Assembly (NCBI RefSeq): GCF_004765805.1
Contig: NZ_ML219773.1
Coordinates: forward strand, 992,001 to 1,056,000
Length of the DNA: 64,000 bases
Source of the DNA: Halorussus halobius
Lineage (GTDB): Archaea; Halobacteriota; Halobacteria; Halobacteriales; Haladaptataceae
Direction: 5' to 3'
The notes below the pieces were generated by a model. The model was given only the letters and a program-made list of their open reading frames with translations, was not told the origin of the DNA and made no database searches. Below, in pieces: positions 37,899-46,660 of this stretch (positions are counted from its first letter, which is position 1; each line of letters opens with the position of its first letter). The translations under genes were made by a program, and so were the position numbers.

Positions 37899-38429
37899 CT
37901 ATCCGTCGCCGGCCGGTTTCGGGCCGTCCTCGACGACCAACCGGTCGTCTTCGACGACGCCGAGTCGCTCGCCCGCGGTTTCGAGCGACCCCTCGGCTCG
38001 GCGAAGCCGCCCGGGGACGCCGAGACCGAACTCCGGCATGTTGTTGTACACGGTCTCGTAGTCGTCGGGGTCGACAGCGTACGTCTCGTGGAAGATGCCG
38101 ACGTCGCCAGCGTCGGCGTTCGAGTCGTCGTACGCGGCCCACGCCGGTACGTGTTCGCTCTCGGCGTCGCGAGCGTACTTCCGGAGGCTCTCGAACGAGT
38201 CCCAGTACTGGACGGTGACGACCGTTCGCAGGTTGGCCACGGTCTCGTAGTTCAGGAGACCGGACTCCGGGTCGGCGTCGAGTTCGCGGAGCATTCGCGG
38301 CATCGCCACCGCCACCGGGAGCCACCGGTGCACCTTCCAGAGTCGGTTGACCCGCATCCCGACGACGAACACGACGAACGACTCGTCCATGCTTGCAGTC
38401 ACGCGCTCGGTGCGTATCTGTTCGGACAC
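37899..38429 (-). CDS. DUF4188 domain protein
   Basis: 176 residues from GTG 38429. The strip ERVTASMDESFVVFVVGMRVNRLWKVHRWLPVAVAMPRMLREL followed by YWDSFESLRKYARDAESEHVPAW matches DUF4188, a dimeric alpha/beta-barrel (monooxygenase-like) family without proven function. A CGATAAAAC box at ~38438-38446 would start transcription inside the first codons, favouring ATG 38390, but family similarity begins a few residues earlier, so the start is uncertain. Confidence 0.75.
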   Translation of the reverse strand: MSEQIRTERVTASMDESFVVFVVGMRVNRLWKVHRWLPVAVAMPRMLRELDADPESGLLNYETVANLRTVVTVQYWDSFESLRKYARDAESEHVPAWAAYDDSNADAGDVGIFHETYAVDPDDYETVYNNMPEFGLGVPGRLRRAEGSLETAGERLGVVEDDRLVVEDGPKPAGDG

Positions 38430-38548
38430 GGGCGTAGTTTTATCGGGTTCGCGGATATCCGTTTCACCAACATGTTGGGTTCAGGGTCGAAACCGGGCGT
38501 CGCGGGCACGGTGTCGGGGCGGAGCGGCACGGCGCGGGAGGGGAGTCG

Positions 38549-39178
38549 GTGATTCGAGCGCGGTTCCGGATGACGCTTCCGCCGGGAACGTGGATTTCCG
38601 AGGTGTCGCGGTCGTTCCCGGAGGCGACGTTCAGACTGCTCACCGGCGTCCCCCTCGGAGAACGGGCGATGGAACTGGGCGAGATAGTCGGCGGGGACGC
38701 CGCGTCGGCCGCCGCGGCGATTCGGTCCCACGCCGACGTCGTCAGTTACGACTCGCTCTACGCCGGCGACCGGCGCGTGCTCGCTCAGTACGAGTCGACC
38801 GAACGGCGACTCTACGCGTTTCTGGGCCGGTCCTCGCTCCCGCCGGAGTTCCCGGTCGTCGTCGAGGACGGGCGGTTCGAGTTCGACCTGACCGCGACCC
38901 GCGAGCAGTTCGAGGCGGTCGGGGCCGCGCTGGACGACAGCGAGTTCGAGTACGAACTCCTCTCGGTGGTCGAGGGCGGCGACGGGAGTGCGGTCCTGAC
39001 CGACCGCCAGCGGGAGTGCCTCGAGGTGGCGCTCCGCGAGGGGTACTTCGAGGTCCCACGCGAGGCCACGCTGGCCGAGGTCTCGGAGGCGGTTGGTATC
39101 GACAAGTCGACGGCGAGCGGGATACTCCGTCGCGGACAGAGCCGGGTTCTCAAGCGGTACCTCCTCGGCCCCGACTAG
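38549..39178 (+). CDS. Bacterio-opsin activator-type HTH regulator (HTH_10)
   Basis: 209 residues. The C-terminal ~55 residues are the HTH_10 domain: LTDRQRECLEVALREGYFEVPREATLAEVSEAVGIDKSTASGILRRGQSRVLKRYL. The N-terminal ~150 residues are an alpha/beta sensor-like domain as in other Bat-like proteins (MTLPPGTWISEVSRSFPEATFRLL). Start is GTG 38549. Target genes unknown; the divergent neighbour is the DUF4188 gene. Confidence 0.85.
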   Translation: MIRARFRMTLPPGTWISEVSRSFPEATFRLLTGVPLGERAMELGEIVGGDAASAAAAIRSHADVVSYDSLYAGDRRVLAQYESTERRLYAFLGRSSLPPEFPVVVEDGRFEFDLTATREQFEAVGAALDDSEFEYELLSVVEGGDGSAVLTDRQRECLEVALREGYFEVPREATLAEVSEAVGIDKSTASGILRRGQSRVLKRYLLGPD

Positions 39179-39233
39179 CCGGGTCTCGCCGGCCGGTCTG
39201 GCCGTCCGGGGCGTCGCCGGGGGCACTCGGGAC

Positions 39234-39914
39234 TCAGGCGAGCGGTTCCGGCGGTCGCGGCACGTCGTAGGTGTCCCGGAGCGTGTCGGCGAACCGGCCG
39301 CCCTTCCGGAGCGCTATCGTGACCACGACGAACTCGCGGCTCTCGGGTCGAAGCACGAACACCTCCCGGGGAGCCGGGCCGTCCCGGTCGTTGACCTTCT
39401 CGACCAGCGGCTCGACGGGGCGCGCGCCGTCGCGGAACTCCTCGAACGTGCTGGTCGCGCCGCCGTCGGCGAACACGTACAGCACGCCGTTGACCTCGTT
39501 GTCGGTGTTGCGGGTCACGCGGCTGTTCATCGCGTCGCCGACCGCGCGGGCGTCCGACCACGCCTCTCGGGCGACCTCGAAGACGGGGTCGACGTCGTCG
39601 GCGAACGCGTACAGCGTCGGGCGGCGGACCGACAGCGACTCGACGGTCGGCTCGGCCGACGACCAGTCGAGGGCGGCGTCCACCAGGTAGCCCGGTCGAA
39701 CGTCGTCTACGGGGGCATCGTGGCCGTCGTCGGCGGTGACGACCGGTTCGTACGTTGCCCGGTCGAGCACGCGGAGCCGTCCCGGCTCGGGCACGCCCAG
39801 CACCCGGTAGTGGGACCCCTCGCCGGGCGACCTGGCGTGGTCGGATGGCCGCTCGCCGGCGGGTCGGTCGGCCGCCGCTGACGGGCCGTCGTCCGGGGAC
39901 GGATTGTCGTCCAT
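39234..39914 (-). CDS. Haloarchaeal protein of unknown function (possibly DUF6663)
   Basis: 226 residues. A polar, Pro/Asp-rich start of ~35 residues, then HYRVLGVPEPGRLRVLDRATYEPVV, and a longer domain with TLYAFADDVDPVFEVAREAW, NEVNGVLYVFADGGATSTFEEFRDG and REVFVLRPESREFVVVTIALRKGGRF. I connect it to a haloarchaea-only family only from memory. The ATG 39914 starts the first acidic stretch; more upstream codons are Arg-rich. Confidence 0.65.
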   Translation of the reverse strand: MDDNPSPDDGPSAAADRPAGERPSDHARSPGEGSHYRVLGVPEPGRLRVLDRATYEPVVTADDGHDAPVDDVRPGYLVDAALDWSSAEPTVESLSVRRPTLYAFADDVDPVFEVAREAWSDARAVGDAMNSRVTRNTDNEVNGVLYVFADGGATSTFEEFRDGARPVEPLVEKVNDRDGPAPREVFVLRPESREFVVVTIALRKGGRFADTLRDTYDVPRPPEPLA

Positions 39915-40088
39915 GGTCGCGGTAGGTGCCCGAGACCGGAAAAGCACTCGCATCGCCGCTGGCGGTCGCTCGGCCGGTTGATGTCGCTCGGTCGGTCGAC
40001 CCTGTCGAGGGTTTCGTTCGGCTCCCGTCGGCCGGAACGTAGTTCGAAGCGAAGCACATACAAGCCCCCGTCTGATGTATTCCGATAC

Positions 40089-41555
40089 ATGAGTTGGAAA
40101 GAGACGGCGGAACCGGTACTCACCCGGATGCCCTCCGTGCGACGACCGGAGGGCCACGTCCCCTTCAAGCGAAAGCTGGGGTGGACGGCGGGAATTCTGG
40201 TTCTGTATTTCTTCCTCACGAACATCTACCTGTACGGCGTCCAGGTCGGCGGTGACGACGCGTTCGGTCAGTTCCGTTCCATCCTGGCCGGCGGGCAGGG
40301 GACCATCCTCCAGCTCGGCATCGGGCCGATAGTCACCGCGAGCATCGTCCTCCAGTTGCTCGGCGGTGCGGACCTGCTCGGACTCGACACCGACGACCCC
40401 CGCGACCAGATACTCTATCAGGGCCTCCAGAAGGTGCTGGTGCTCGTGATGGTGTGTCTGACCGGTCTGCCGATGGTGTTCGCCGGCGGGTTCCTGACCG
40501 TCGACCAGCAGGTCGTCGGGAGCCTTCCCCTCGGCCAGACCGGCGTCCAGTGGCTCATCTTCGGCCAGATCGCCGTCGGGGGCATCCTCATCCTGTTCAT
40601 GGACGAGATCGTGAGCAAGTGGGGCGTCGGGAGCGGTATCGGGCTGTTCATCATCGCGGGCGTGAGCCAGCGGCTCATCGGCGGCCTGTTCGCGTGGCCC
40701 GGCCTCGACGGCCCGACCGGCCTCCTCCCGACGTGGTTCGGCATTCTCACCGGGAGCGTCGACATACAGTCGCCGCTCACCCCCGGCGGCCTGCAGGCGC
40801 TGGTGCTCGGCGAGGGGCAGTTGCTGGCGCTCGTCACCACGGTCCTCATCTTCGCCATCGTCGTGTACGCCGAGAGCGTCCGGGTCGAGATTCCGCTGAG
40901 CCACGCCCGGGTCAAGGGCGCCCGTGGTCGATTCCCCGTGAAGCTCATCTACGCCAGCGTCCTGCCGATGATCCTCGTGCGGGCGCTCCAGCAGAACCTC
41001 CAGTTCCTCGGCCAGATACTCTACAGCCAGCTCGGCAACGGGATGCCCGGCTGGCTCGGGTCCTACGGCACGAACGGCAATCCGACCGGCGGGCTGTTCT
41101 ACTACACCGCACCCATCCAGTCGCCCGGCCAGTGGATGTGGTGGGCCGAGGCGACCGGCCAGGAGCCGTGGCAGATCATGATTCGCGTCGGAGTCGACCT
41201 CGCGTTCATGGTCATCGGCGGGGCCATCTTCGCCATCTTCTGGGTGGAGACGACCGACATGGGCCCGGAGGCGACCGCCAAGCAGATACAGAACTCCGGG
41301 ATGCAGATTCCGGGCTTCCGGCAGAACACCGGCGTCATCGAGAAGGTGATGGAGCGGTACATCCCGCAGGTCACCGTCATCGGCGGCGCGCTGGTCGGCC
41401 TGCTCGCCGTGATGGCCAACATGCTCGGCACCGTCGGGAACGTCACCGGGACGGGGCTGCTGCTGACGGTTTCGATCACGTACAAGATTTACGAGGAGAT
41501 CGCCGAGGAGCAGCTGATGGAGATGCACCCGATGATGCGGGACATGTTCGGATAA
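40089..41555 (+). CDS. secY: Preprotein translocase subunit SecY
   Basis: 488 residues, about ten transmembrane helices, archaeal length. MSWKETAEPVLTRMPSVRRPEGHVPFKRKLGWTAGILVLYFFLTNIYLYG is the archaeal start; plug-region sequence ILAGGQGTILQLGIGPIVTASIVLQLL follows; the cytoplasmic loop has IPLSHARVKGARGRFPVKLIYASVLPMI, and GVIEKVMERYIPQVTVIGGALVGLLAVMANMLG closes. It forms the protein-conducting channel. Alone here, with an ACATACAAG box about 25 nt before the ATG. Confidence 0.96.
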   Translation: MSWKETAEPVLTRMPSVRRPEGHVPFKRKLGWTAGILVLYFFLTNIYLYGVQVGGDDAFGQFRSILAGGQGTILQLGIGPIVTASIVLQLLGGADLLGLDTDDPRDQILYQGLQKVLVLVMVCLTGLPMVFAGGFLTVDQQVVGSLPLGQTGVQWLIFGQIAVGGILILFMDEIVSKWGVGSGIGLFIIAGVSQRLIGGLFAWPGLDGPTGLLPTWFGILTGSVDIQSPLTPGGLQALVLGEGQLLALVTTVLIFAIVVYAESVRVEIPLSHARVKGARGRFPVKLIYASVLPMILVRALQQNLQFLGQILYSQLGNGMPGWLGSYGTNGNPTGGLFYYTAPIQSPGQWMWWAEATGQEPWQIMIRVGVDLAFMVIGGAIFAIFWVETTDMGPEATAKQIQNSGMQIPGFRQNTGVIEKVMERYIPQVTVIGGALVGLLAVMANMLGTVGNVTGTGLLLTVSITYKIYEEIAEEQLMEMHPMMRDMFG

Positions 41556-41653
41556 CGGCGGGTCACCCGGGCTCCGCCGACGATTCTCGCGTCGACTACG
41601 TTTCGTTCACCGTCAGACAGTGCGTTCGGGGAGCGTCTCAACCGGCGAGCTAG

Positions 41654-42448
41654 TTACTGGTCATTCGTCCCGTACTCCTCGAACCACGATTCGACGGCTC
41701 CGCCGAGCGCGCCGGTCGTGCTCCCGAGGTTGAGCAGTTGGTACCCCGCCTCGGCCTTCTCGTTCACGTCGTCCATCCCGAAGCCGAGGCCACCGACCGG
41801 AACGCCGGCGTCGCGGCTCGCCGCCAGAATTTCCTCGACCGCGTCCTGCACGTCGGGATGGTCGGGCTCGCCGGGATGGCCCAGCGACACCGCGAGGTCG
41901 AGCGGGCCGAGGAACACGAAACCGAGTTCGGGCACGGCCAGAATCTCGTCGAGGTTCTCGATCGCGGTCTCGGTCTCGATAGTCACGCCGACCAGCGTCT
42001 CGTCGTCCTCGGTCGCCACGTAGTCGTCGGTCGTCCCCCACCGACTCGCTCGCGGATTGGCGAACCCACGGTCGCCGGCCTCGCCGTCGTACCGGAACCG
42101 GGAGGCCCGAACCGCGCGCTCGGCTTCCGAGGCCGTCTCGACCCGGGAGACGAAGACGTTCCGGACGCCCGCGTCGAGGGCCTTCCGGACGAGCGCCGGG
42201 TCGGGTTCGGGCAGGCGGACCAGCAACTCGGTGTCGGTGCCGTCGGTCGCCCGGAGCAGGTCGGCGAGCCGGTCGCCGTCCCACGGGCTGGGCCCGCCGT
42301 GTTCGAGGTCGGCCCACACGAACTCGAGCCCGAGTTCGGCGTACAACTCCACCAGGGTCGGGCTGTACGCGTCGTCGAGGACCCCCAGCGCGACCCCGTC
42401 GTCGTCGAGCGTGCGCCGCAGTTCGTTGGTGCGCGGTGACTGCGCCAT
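41654..42448 (-). CDS. HpcH/HpaI aldolase family protein
   Basis: 264 residues. TIM-barrel class II aldolase type: SPTLVELYAELGLEFVWADLEHGG (N-terminal third), ETETAIENLDEILAVPELGFVFLGPLDLAVSLG (metal-binding Glu and Asp). Members split 2-keto-3-deoxy acids into pyruvate and an aldehyde, with Mg or Mn. No pathway gene adjoins, so substrate is unknown. It faces the reductase gene, and the divergent gap of 107 nt holds both promoters. Confidence 0.87.
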   Translation of the reverse strand: MAQSPRTNELRRTLDDDGVALGVLDDAYSPTLVELYAELGLEFVWADLEHGGPSPWDGDRLADLLRATDGTDTELLVRLPEPDPALVRKALDAGVRNVFVSRVETASEAERAVRASRFRYDGEAGDRGFANPRASRWGTTDDYVATEDDETLVGVTIETETAIENLDEILAVPELGFVFLGPLDLAVSLGHPGEPDHPDVQDAVEEILAASRDAGVPVGGLGFGMDDVNEKAEAGYQLLNLGSTTGALGGAVESWFEEYGTNDQ

Positions 42449-42555
42449 GGCGGACCCACGCCGAGCAGTTCGATAAGTCTGTTTGCGGCTCGGCGGGTCG
42501 CGGCGGCCCCCACTCGGCGAGGAGCTTCTTTGGACTCGCTCCCGTGGGTGCGGTC

Positions 42556-43992
42556 GTGACGGGGTTCGACCTCATCGTTCTGGGCGGCGGGACCGGCAAC
42601 GTGGTCGCCTCGGCGGCAGCCGACGAGGGCGCGGACGTGGCGCTGGTCGAGCGCGGCAGGCTCGGCGGCACCTGTCTCAACCGGGGGTGTAACCCCTCGA
42701 AGAAGCTGCTCCACCGGGCGAACGTGGTCGAGACCGTCCGGAACGCCGACCGGTTCGGCGTCGAGGCGTCGGTCGAGTCCGTCGCGTACGACGCCATCGT
42801 CGACGAGGTGACGGAGACGGTCCGGGCCGAGGCCGAGGCGAAGGCCGAGCGCGCCCGCGAGCGCGACCGCATCAGCCTCTACCGCGGCGAGGGCCGATTC
42901 GTCGACGAGCGGACCGTCGCGGTCGACCGCGGCGACGAAACCGAGGAGCTGACCGCCGGGCGCATCGTCCTCGCGGGCGGTTCGCGGCCCGCGATTCCCG
43001 ACGCCATCGAGGGACTCGACGAGGTCGAGTTCCTGACGAGCGCCGACGCGCTCGAACTCCGCGAGCGCCCGGACCGGCTCGTCGTGGTCGGGGGCGGCTA
43101 CGTCGCGGTCGAGTTGGCACACTTCTTCGGCGCGATGGGGACCGACGTGGCCGTGGTCGGCCGAAACGACGTCCTCGCCGGGCGCGAGGACCGGGACGTC
43201 GCCGAGCGCCTGACCGCCGCCTACGCCGAGAAGCACGAGGTTCACACCGGCTACGAGGTGACTCACCTCTCGGAAGTCGACGACGGTCGGACGGCGATTC
43301 GGGCCGAGTCCGAGGACGGCGACGACCTCGAACTTCGGGGCGACGAGGTCCTGCTCGCGGTCGGCCGCGAACCCGCCGCCGACTCGTGGGACGCCGACGC
43401 CGCCGGCATCGACACCGACGAGCGGGGGTCCGTGGAGACCGACGAGTACCTCGAAACCTCGGTCGACGGCGTGTGGGCAATCGGCGACGTCGCCGCGCCG
43501 AGCGCGGGCGGCGACCGGACGCCGCCCGGCGACAGCGCGGCCGACTACATGTTCAAGCACTCGGGCGACAGGGAGGCCGAGTACGCGGTCCGGAACGCGG
43601 TCCGGGGCGAGCGCGCGCCCGTCGAGTACCCCGGGATGGCCCACGCCATCTTCGGTTCGCCGGAGGTCGGGAGTCTGGGCGCGACCGAGGGCGACCTCGA
43701 CCGCGAGGACTACGCGGTCGGCACCTTCGAGTACGCCGACACCGCGCTCGGCTCGGCGCTCGACCCCGACGTCGGGTTCGCCAAGGCGATCGCCGCGTCC
43801 GACGGCGGGGTACTGGGGTTCCACGTCGTCGGTCCCCACGCGTCGATGCTGGTCCACGAGGTGAGTACGGCGGTCGCGGCGGGCGCGGACGCCGACCGCA
43901 TCGCCGAGACGATTCACGTTCACCCGGCGCTCTCGGAGGTCGTGCAGGGGGCGTTTCTGGACTGCTGTGGTGCCGCGCCGTCGGGCATCTGA
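42556..43992 (+). CDS. FAD-dependent pyridine nucleotide-disulfide oxidoreductase, dihydrolipoamide dehydrogenase-like
   Basis: 478 residues from GTG 42556. FAD motif DLIVLGGGTGNVVAS, redox pair GGTCLNRGCNPSK (two Cys five apart), NAD(P) motif VVVGGGYVAVELA, FAD contact GVWAIGDV and the C-terminal catalytic HVHPALSEV. The pair and His-Glu dyad are intact. No 2-oxo acid dehydrogenase genes are near, so lipoamide dehydrogenase is not certain; the haloarchaeal bis-gamma-glutamylcystine reductase belongs to this family and is a possible identity, as is a mycothione-type reductase. A CTTCTTTGG box lies ~25 nt before the GTG. Confidence 0.85.
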   Translation: MTGFDLIVLGGGTGNVVASAAADEGADVALVERGRLGGTCLNRGCNPSKKLLHRANVVETVRNADRFGVEASVESVAYDAIVDEVTETVRAEAEAKAERARERDRISLYRGEGRFVDERTVAVDRGDETEELTAGRIVLAGGSRPAIPDAIEGLDEVEFLTSADALELRERPDRLVVVGGGYVAVELAHFFGAMGTDVAVVGRNDVLAGREDRDVAERLTAAYAEKHEVHTGYEVTHLSEVDDGRTAIRAESEDGDDLELRGDEVLLAVGREPAADSWDADAAGIDTDERGSVETDEYLETSVDGVWAIGDVAAPSAGGDRTPPGDSAADYMFKHSGDREAEYAVRNAVRGERAPVEYPGMAHAIFGSPEVGSLGATEGDLDREDYAVGTFEYADTALGSALDPDVGFAKAIAASDGGVLGFHVVGPHASMLVHEVSTAVAAGADADRIAETIHVHPALSEVVQGAFLDCCGAAPSGI

Positions 43993-44026
43993 GCAGTCGA
44001 GCGCCGCGCCGGCCGTCGAGTCGGAC

Positions 44027-44932
44027 TCAGATTCGGTAGAGCCGCGTCGTCCAGAACGACCGGAACGCGTCGGCGAGCGCGTCCTCGGGGTCGCCGGTCG
44101 CGTCGACCGCGCGGGTGGCGTCGGCCCGGCCGGCGAACTCACCGAGGAGGGTGGCCTCGCCCGTCACGTAGAGCCGGTCGACCTCCGCGAGCGCGTCGTC
44201 GAGGGCGTCCTCGCACTTCCCGAGGTGTTCGTCTATCTGGGCGTCCCGGCGGCGCTCGAACCGGCCCTGCGAGAAGCCGCCCTTCGAGTGGTCGGCCTTC
44301 ACGTCGCTGTCGAACCCCTCGAAGCCGACCCGCTCGCGGCCCTCGTACGTGCCCAGCGCGAACAGGTCCGACCGCACTACCGCCAGCGCGAACGTCCCGG
44401 TGGGCAGGAACCACTCGCGGTCGAGGTCGAACCCGTCGTCCCACGCGACGAACTCCTCGGGCGCGACCGGCGGGGCGAGCGCCGCGCTCACGAGGCCGGC
44501 GTCGTCGGTCACCGCGAGGCAGGGCGCAGCGCGGTCGACCAGCACCGCGCGGTCGCCGAACGCCTCGGCGACCGGTTCGGGCAGGTCGCGGTCGTCGCGG
44601 ACCATCGCTGTCAGCGCGGCCTCGGAGCCGGTCGAGACGGAGTCGAGGCGGTCGAGGACGGCTTCGAGCCGGTCGCCCCGGAGGGTCTCGACGCCCCGGA
44701 ACTCGCGGGCGGAGCCGTCGCCGTCGCTCGCGGTACGCTCGACGCGGTCCTCCAGTTCGGTGATGCGGTCCTCCAGCCGATTGACCCGCTGTTCGGCCGC
44801 CTGGCGGGCGGTCGCGGCCTCGGCCCGGCGCTCCTGCTCGGCGTCGAGTTGGCGCTCGAGGTGGCGCTTGTCCTCCTGGAGGTCGTCGATGCGCTCTTTC
44901 AGCTCCGCGCGCCCGAGCAACTGGTCGAGCAT
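44027..44932 (-). CDS. Vms1/Ankzf1-type peptidyl-tRNA hydrolase (VLRF1-like release factor)
   Basis: 301 residues. Residues 1-66 are an uninterrupted charged coiled coil. The rest has an eRF1 domain 2-like fold pattern (LVDRAAPCLAVTDDAGLVSAAL, FALAVVRSDLFALGTYEG), and the loop SKGGFSQGRFERRRDAQ (216-232) carries GGFSQGR with Gln222, the counterpart of the release-factor GGQ and the Vms1 Gln. Such proteins cut stalled peptidyl-tRNA from split 60S/50S subunits in ribosome quality control. In archaea they are little studied, so the function is inferred from the motif. Confidence 0.75.
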   Translation of the reverse strand: MLDQLLGRAELKERIDDLQEDKRHLERQLDAEQERRAEAATARQAAEQRVNRLEDRITELEDRVERTASDGDGSAREFRGVETLRGDRLEAVLDRLDSVSTGSEAALTAMVRDDRDLPEPVAEAFGDRAVLVDRAAPCLAVTDDAGLVSAALAPPVAPEEFVAWDDGFDLDREWFLPTGTFALAVVRSDLFALGTYEGRERVGFEGFDSDVKADHSKGGFSQGRFERRRDAQIDEHLGKCEDALDDALAEVDRLYVTGEATLLGEFAGRADATRAVDATGDPEDALADAFRSFWTTRLYRI

Positions 44933-45284
44933 TCGGCCGAAAGCGCGGCCGGAGGGTCAAAGTAGTTTCCCCTTACTTCGCAGTAGTACCGAATAGATTG
45001 GTTCGACCCTGCGTGTAGGTCGGTATCTCGCCCCGCCTCATGTCGGATATTTTATTTAGTGGCTACAGAGCGTACAGGTACGAAAACTTAACATTTCACA
45101 TTAATCGATGCTAATAGATATCGTCTAATTATTCCAAAAAATTAATATTTTTGACTCAGACTTATATTTATATGTAGGGGGCATGTCATTAGATGTATAT
45201 TATTTTACTAATTTATATAATCTTTATAATGAAAGGCTTGTATTTAGAATCAGATATTAGAGTATGATGGAGACAGTATGACCA
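44933..45284. other. 352-nt A+T-rich intergenic region
   Basis: From about 45041 to 45284 the strand is mostly A and T, with runs such as AAAAAATTAATATTTTT and TATATTATTTTACTAATTTATATAAT, in sharp contrast to the rest of the window. No credible gene or RNA is seen. Several TATA-like boxes could serve the following membrane protein. The patch could be recently acquired DNA or a remnant. Confidence 0.75.
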
Positions 45285-45836
45285 ATGAATTTGTCTAAAA
45301 GACGGCTGGGGGCCTCACTCTCGATAGGGCTTGTTACAAGCGGGTTCCTGTTGTACTTTCACGCGCCGTTGCTCACGGCTCTTGGATGGTCTGGTGGTTT
45401 TCGATTCGTCACGAGACTTAGCTCCGTCTACCTCGCGGTCGGGGCCGTGCTATTCGGCGTCTTTTTGTTTCGGCATGGTCTCGATGTCCGTACTGCCGTC
45501 AGCACCGCCATTGGCAGTCTTCCGATTCTCTTCGCCGTAGTCGCCGCTTCCCCAACTGGAGTAGTGTTCACTTCCAGCGAAACAGTCTTGCTCTATGGGC
45601 CAGTGACACTCGCACTTCCACTCGGCGTCGCACACGCTACATCTCATCGTACAGTGGTCTACTCGTTAGTCGCTTGCATTTGTGTCGTCTGGGTGGGGCT
45701 ACTGGGACTCGTTCTCCACTCATCGTCTCGGGGGCCAATTGGTCTCTATCTACTGTGGAACTTAGGAATCGCAATCCTCCTTGCTACTCCTCTCTATCTT
45801 GTCGGCCGGGTGACGGCAGAGCCAGAACGAACCTAA
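45285..45836 (+). CDS. Multi-pass membrane protein, unknown function, atypical codon use
   Basis: 183 residues with five or six hydrophobic helices (about 12-34, 42-65, 72-90, 95-118, 125-145, 154-175). Codon third positions use A and T far more than in neighbours, and the protein lacks the acidic bias of the host; both suggest recent transfer. I do not recognise a family. Start ATG 45285 begins MNLSKRR, a normal positive N-terminus; an earlier ATG at 45278 is out of frame. Confidence 0.65.
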   Translation: MNLSKRRLGASLSIGLVTSGFLLYFHAPLLTALGWSGGFRFVTRLSSVYLAVGAVLFGVFLFRHGLDVRTAVSTAIGSLPILFAVVAASPTGVVFTSSETVLLYGPVTLALPLGVAHATSHRTVVYSLVACICVVWVGLLGLVLHSSSRGPIGLYLLWNLGIAILLATPLYLVGRVTAEPERT

Positions 45837-45926
45837 GCGATTTCGAGTACCACTGCCGCGTCCGAAGTCGACGTACGTTTGCGTCTCCGAAATCGGCTCT
45901 ACAGTATCTATCTAAGATCCGGTCGT

Positions 45927-46139
45927 TTAGACTGTAGACGGTCCGTCGTCGGTTTTCTCCTCGTCTCGCTGCGAATCCCGTCTATCTCGTCCGTCACTGT
46001 TCGCGGGTGAACTGCTTTCTCCTGTCTCGAAACGTTCACCGTGCCACTCCCGGCCGAAGTATCCCCGGAGCGCCATCGTCGTGCCGACGTACGAGGCCGC
46101 GACGAGAACGGCGAACCCGAGGAGGAATTGGAGGAACAT
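45927..46139 (-). CDS. Small single-helix membrane protein with charged tail
   Basis: 70 residues. One N-terminal helix (about 2-24, FLQFLLGFAVLVAASYVGTTMAL) followed by GYFGREWHGERF and a hydrophilic tail with many Asp, Arg and Ser. No family recognised. It is divergent from the arsR gene, with its ATG at 46137-46139, and lies next to the A+T-rich patch, though its own base use is closer to the host. Confidence 0.55.
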   Translation of the reverse strand: MFLQFLLGFAVLVAASYVGTTMALRGYFGREWHGERFETGESSSPANSDGRDRRDSQRDEEKTDDGPSTV

Positions 46140-46226
46140 CTCGTCTCGAACGACCGAGCAGCGCCACCGTAAATCTGGCGTCGTCGGCCCGGCGTCGCGC
46201 TCGCGCCGGTCCGCCGCGACCGGAAC

Positions 46227-46254
46227 GATTATATTAGCGTAGCCTAATATTAGG
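46227..46254 (+). promoter_or_regulatory. arsR promoter with palindromic operator
   Basis: A GATTATATTA box (46227-46236) is followed by CCTAATATTAGG at 46243-46254, a perfect 12-bp palindrome. It lies between the TATA box and the ATG at 46265, over the expected transcription start, where bound ArsR would block RNA polymerase. The short A/T island in a G+C-rich stretch supports a regulatory role. Confidence 0.65.
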
Positions 46255-46264
46255 ATGTGCTAAA

Positions 46265-46660
46265 ATGAGTGGGCAACAGACGGACGGTCGGGCCGCCGAC
46301 GCACGGGACGCCGGGGCGGTCGGCTGCTGTTCGGCCGGTCACTCGCTGACGGAATCGGCACTCGCCGAGGACGTGGAGACGCTCGCGACGCTCGGGAACG
46401 ACACTCGCTACGAGGCGCTTCGGCTAATCGCCGGGAGCGACGAGGACGTCTGCGTCTGCGAACTGGAGCCCGCGCTCGGCGTGAGTCAGGGCGCAGTCAG
46501 TCAGGCGCTGTCGCGGCTCTTCAGTGCCGGGCTGGTCGAGCGCCGCAAGGAGGGCCGGTGGCGCTACTACAGCGCGACGCCGCGCGCGCAACGGCTCCTC
46601 AGCGTCCTCGACGACACGAGGCCGACCGCCGACGAACGAGAGGGGCGACGAGATGACTGA
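46265..46660 (+). CDS. arsR: ArsR family repressor
   Basis: 131 residues. Winged HTH: VETLATLGNDTRYEALRLIAGSDEDVCVCELEPALGVSQGAVSQALSRLFSAGLVERRKEGRWRYYSAT. Metal ligands available: CVC in DVCVCELE (Cys63, Cys65) at the start of the recognition helix, as in classical ArsR, plus N-terminal Cys21-Cys22. It should release DNA upon binding arsenite. Its end overlaps arsM by 8 nt, so repressor and methylase are made together. Confidence 0.9.
   Translation: MSGQQTDGRAADARDAGAVGCCSAGHSLTESALAEDVETLATLGNDTRYEALRLIAGSDEDVCVCELEPALGVSQGAVSQALSRLFSAGLVERRKEGRWRYYSATPRAQRLLSVLDDTRPTADEREGRRDD

Noticed and set aside
42480-42555. Upstream extension of the disulfide reductase
   Set aside because: Extra residues precede the FAD motif unusually far, and a TATA-like box lies inside that stretch; GTG 42556 is better.
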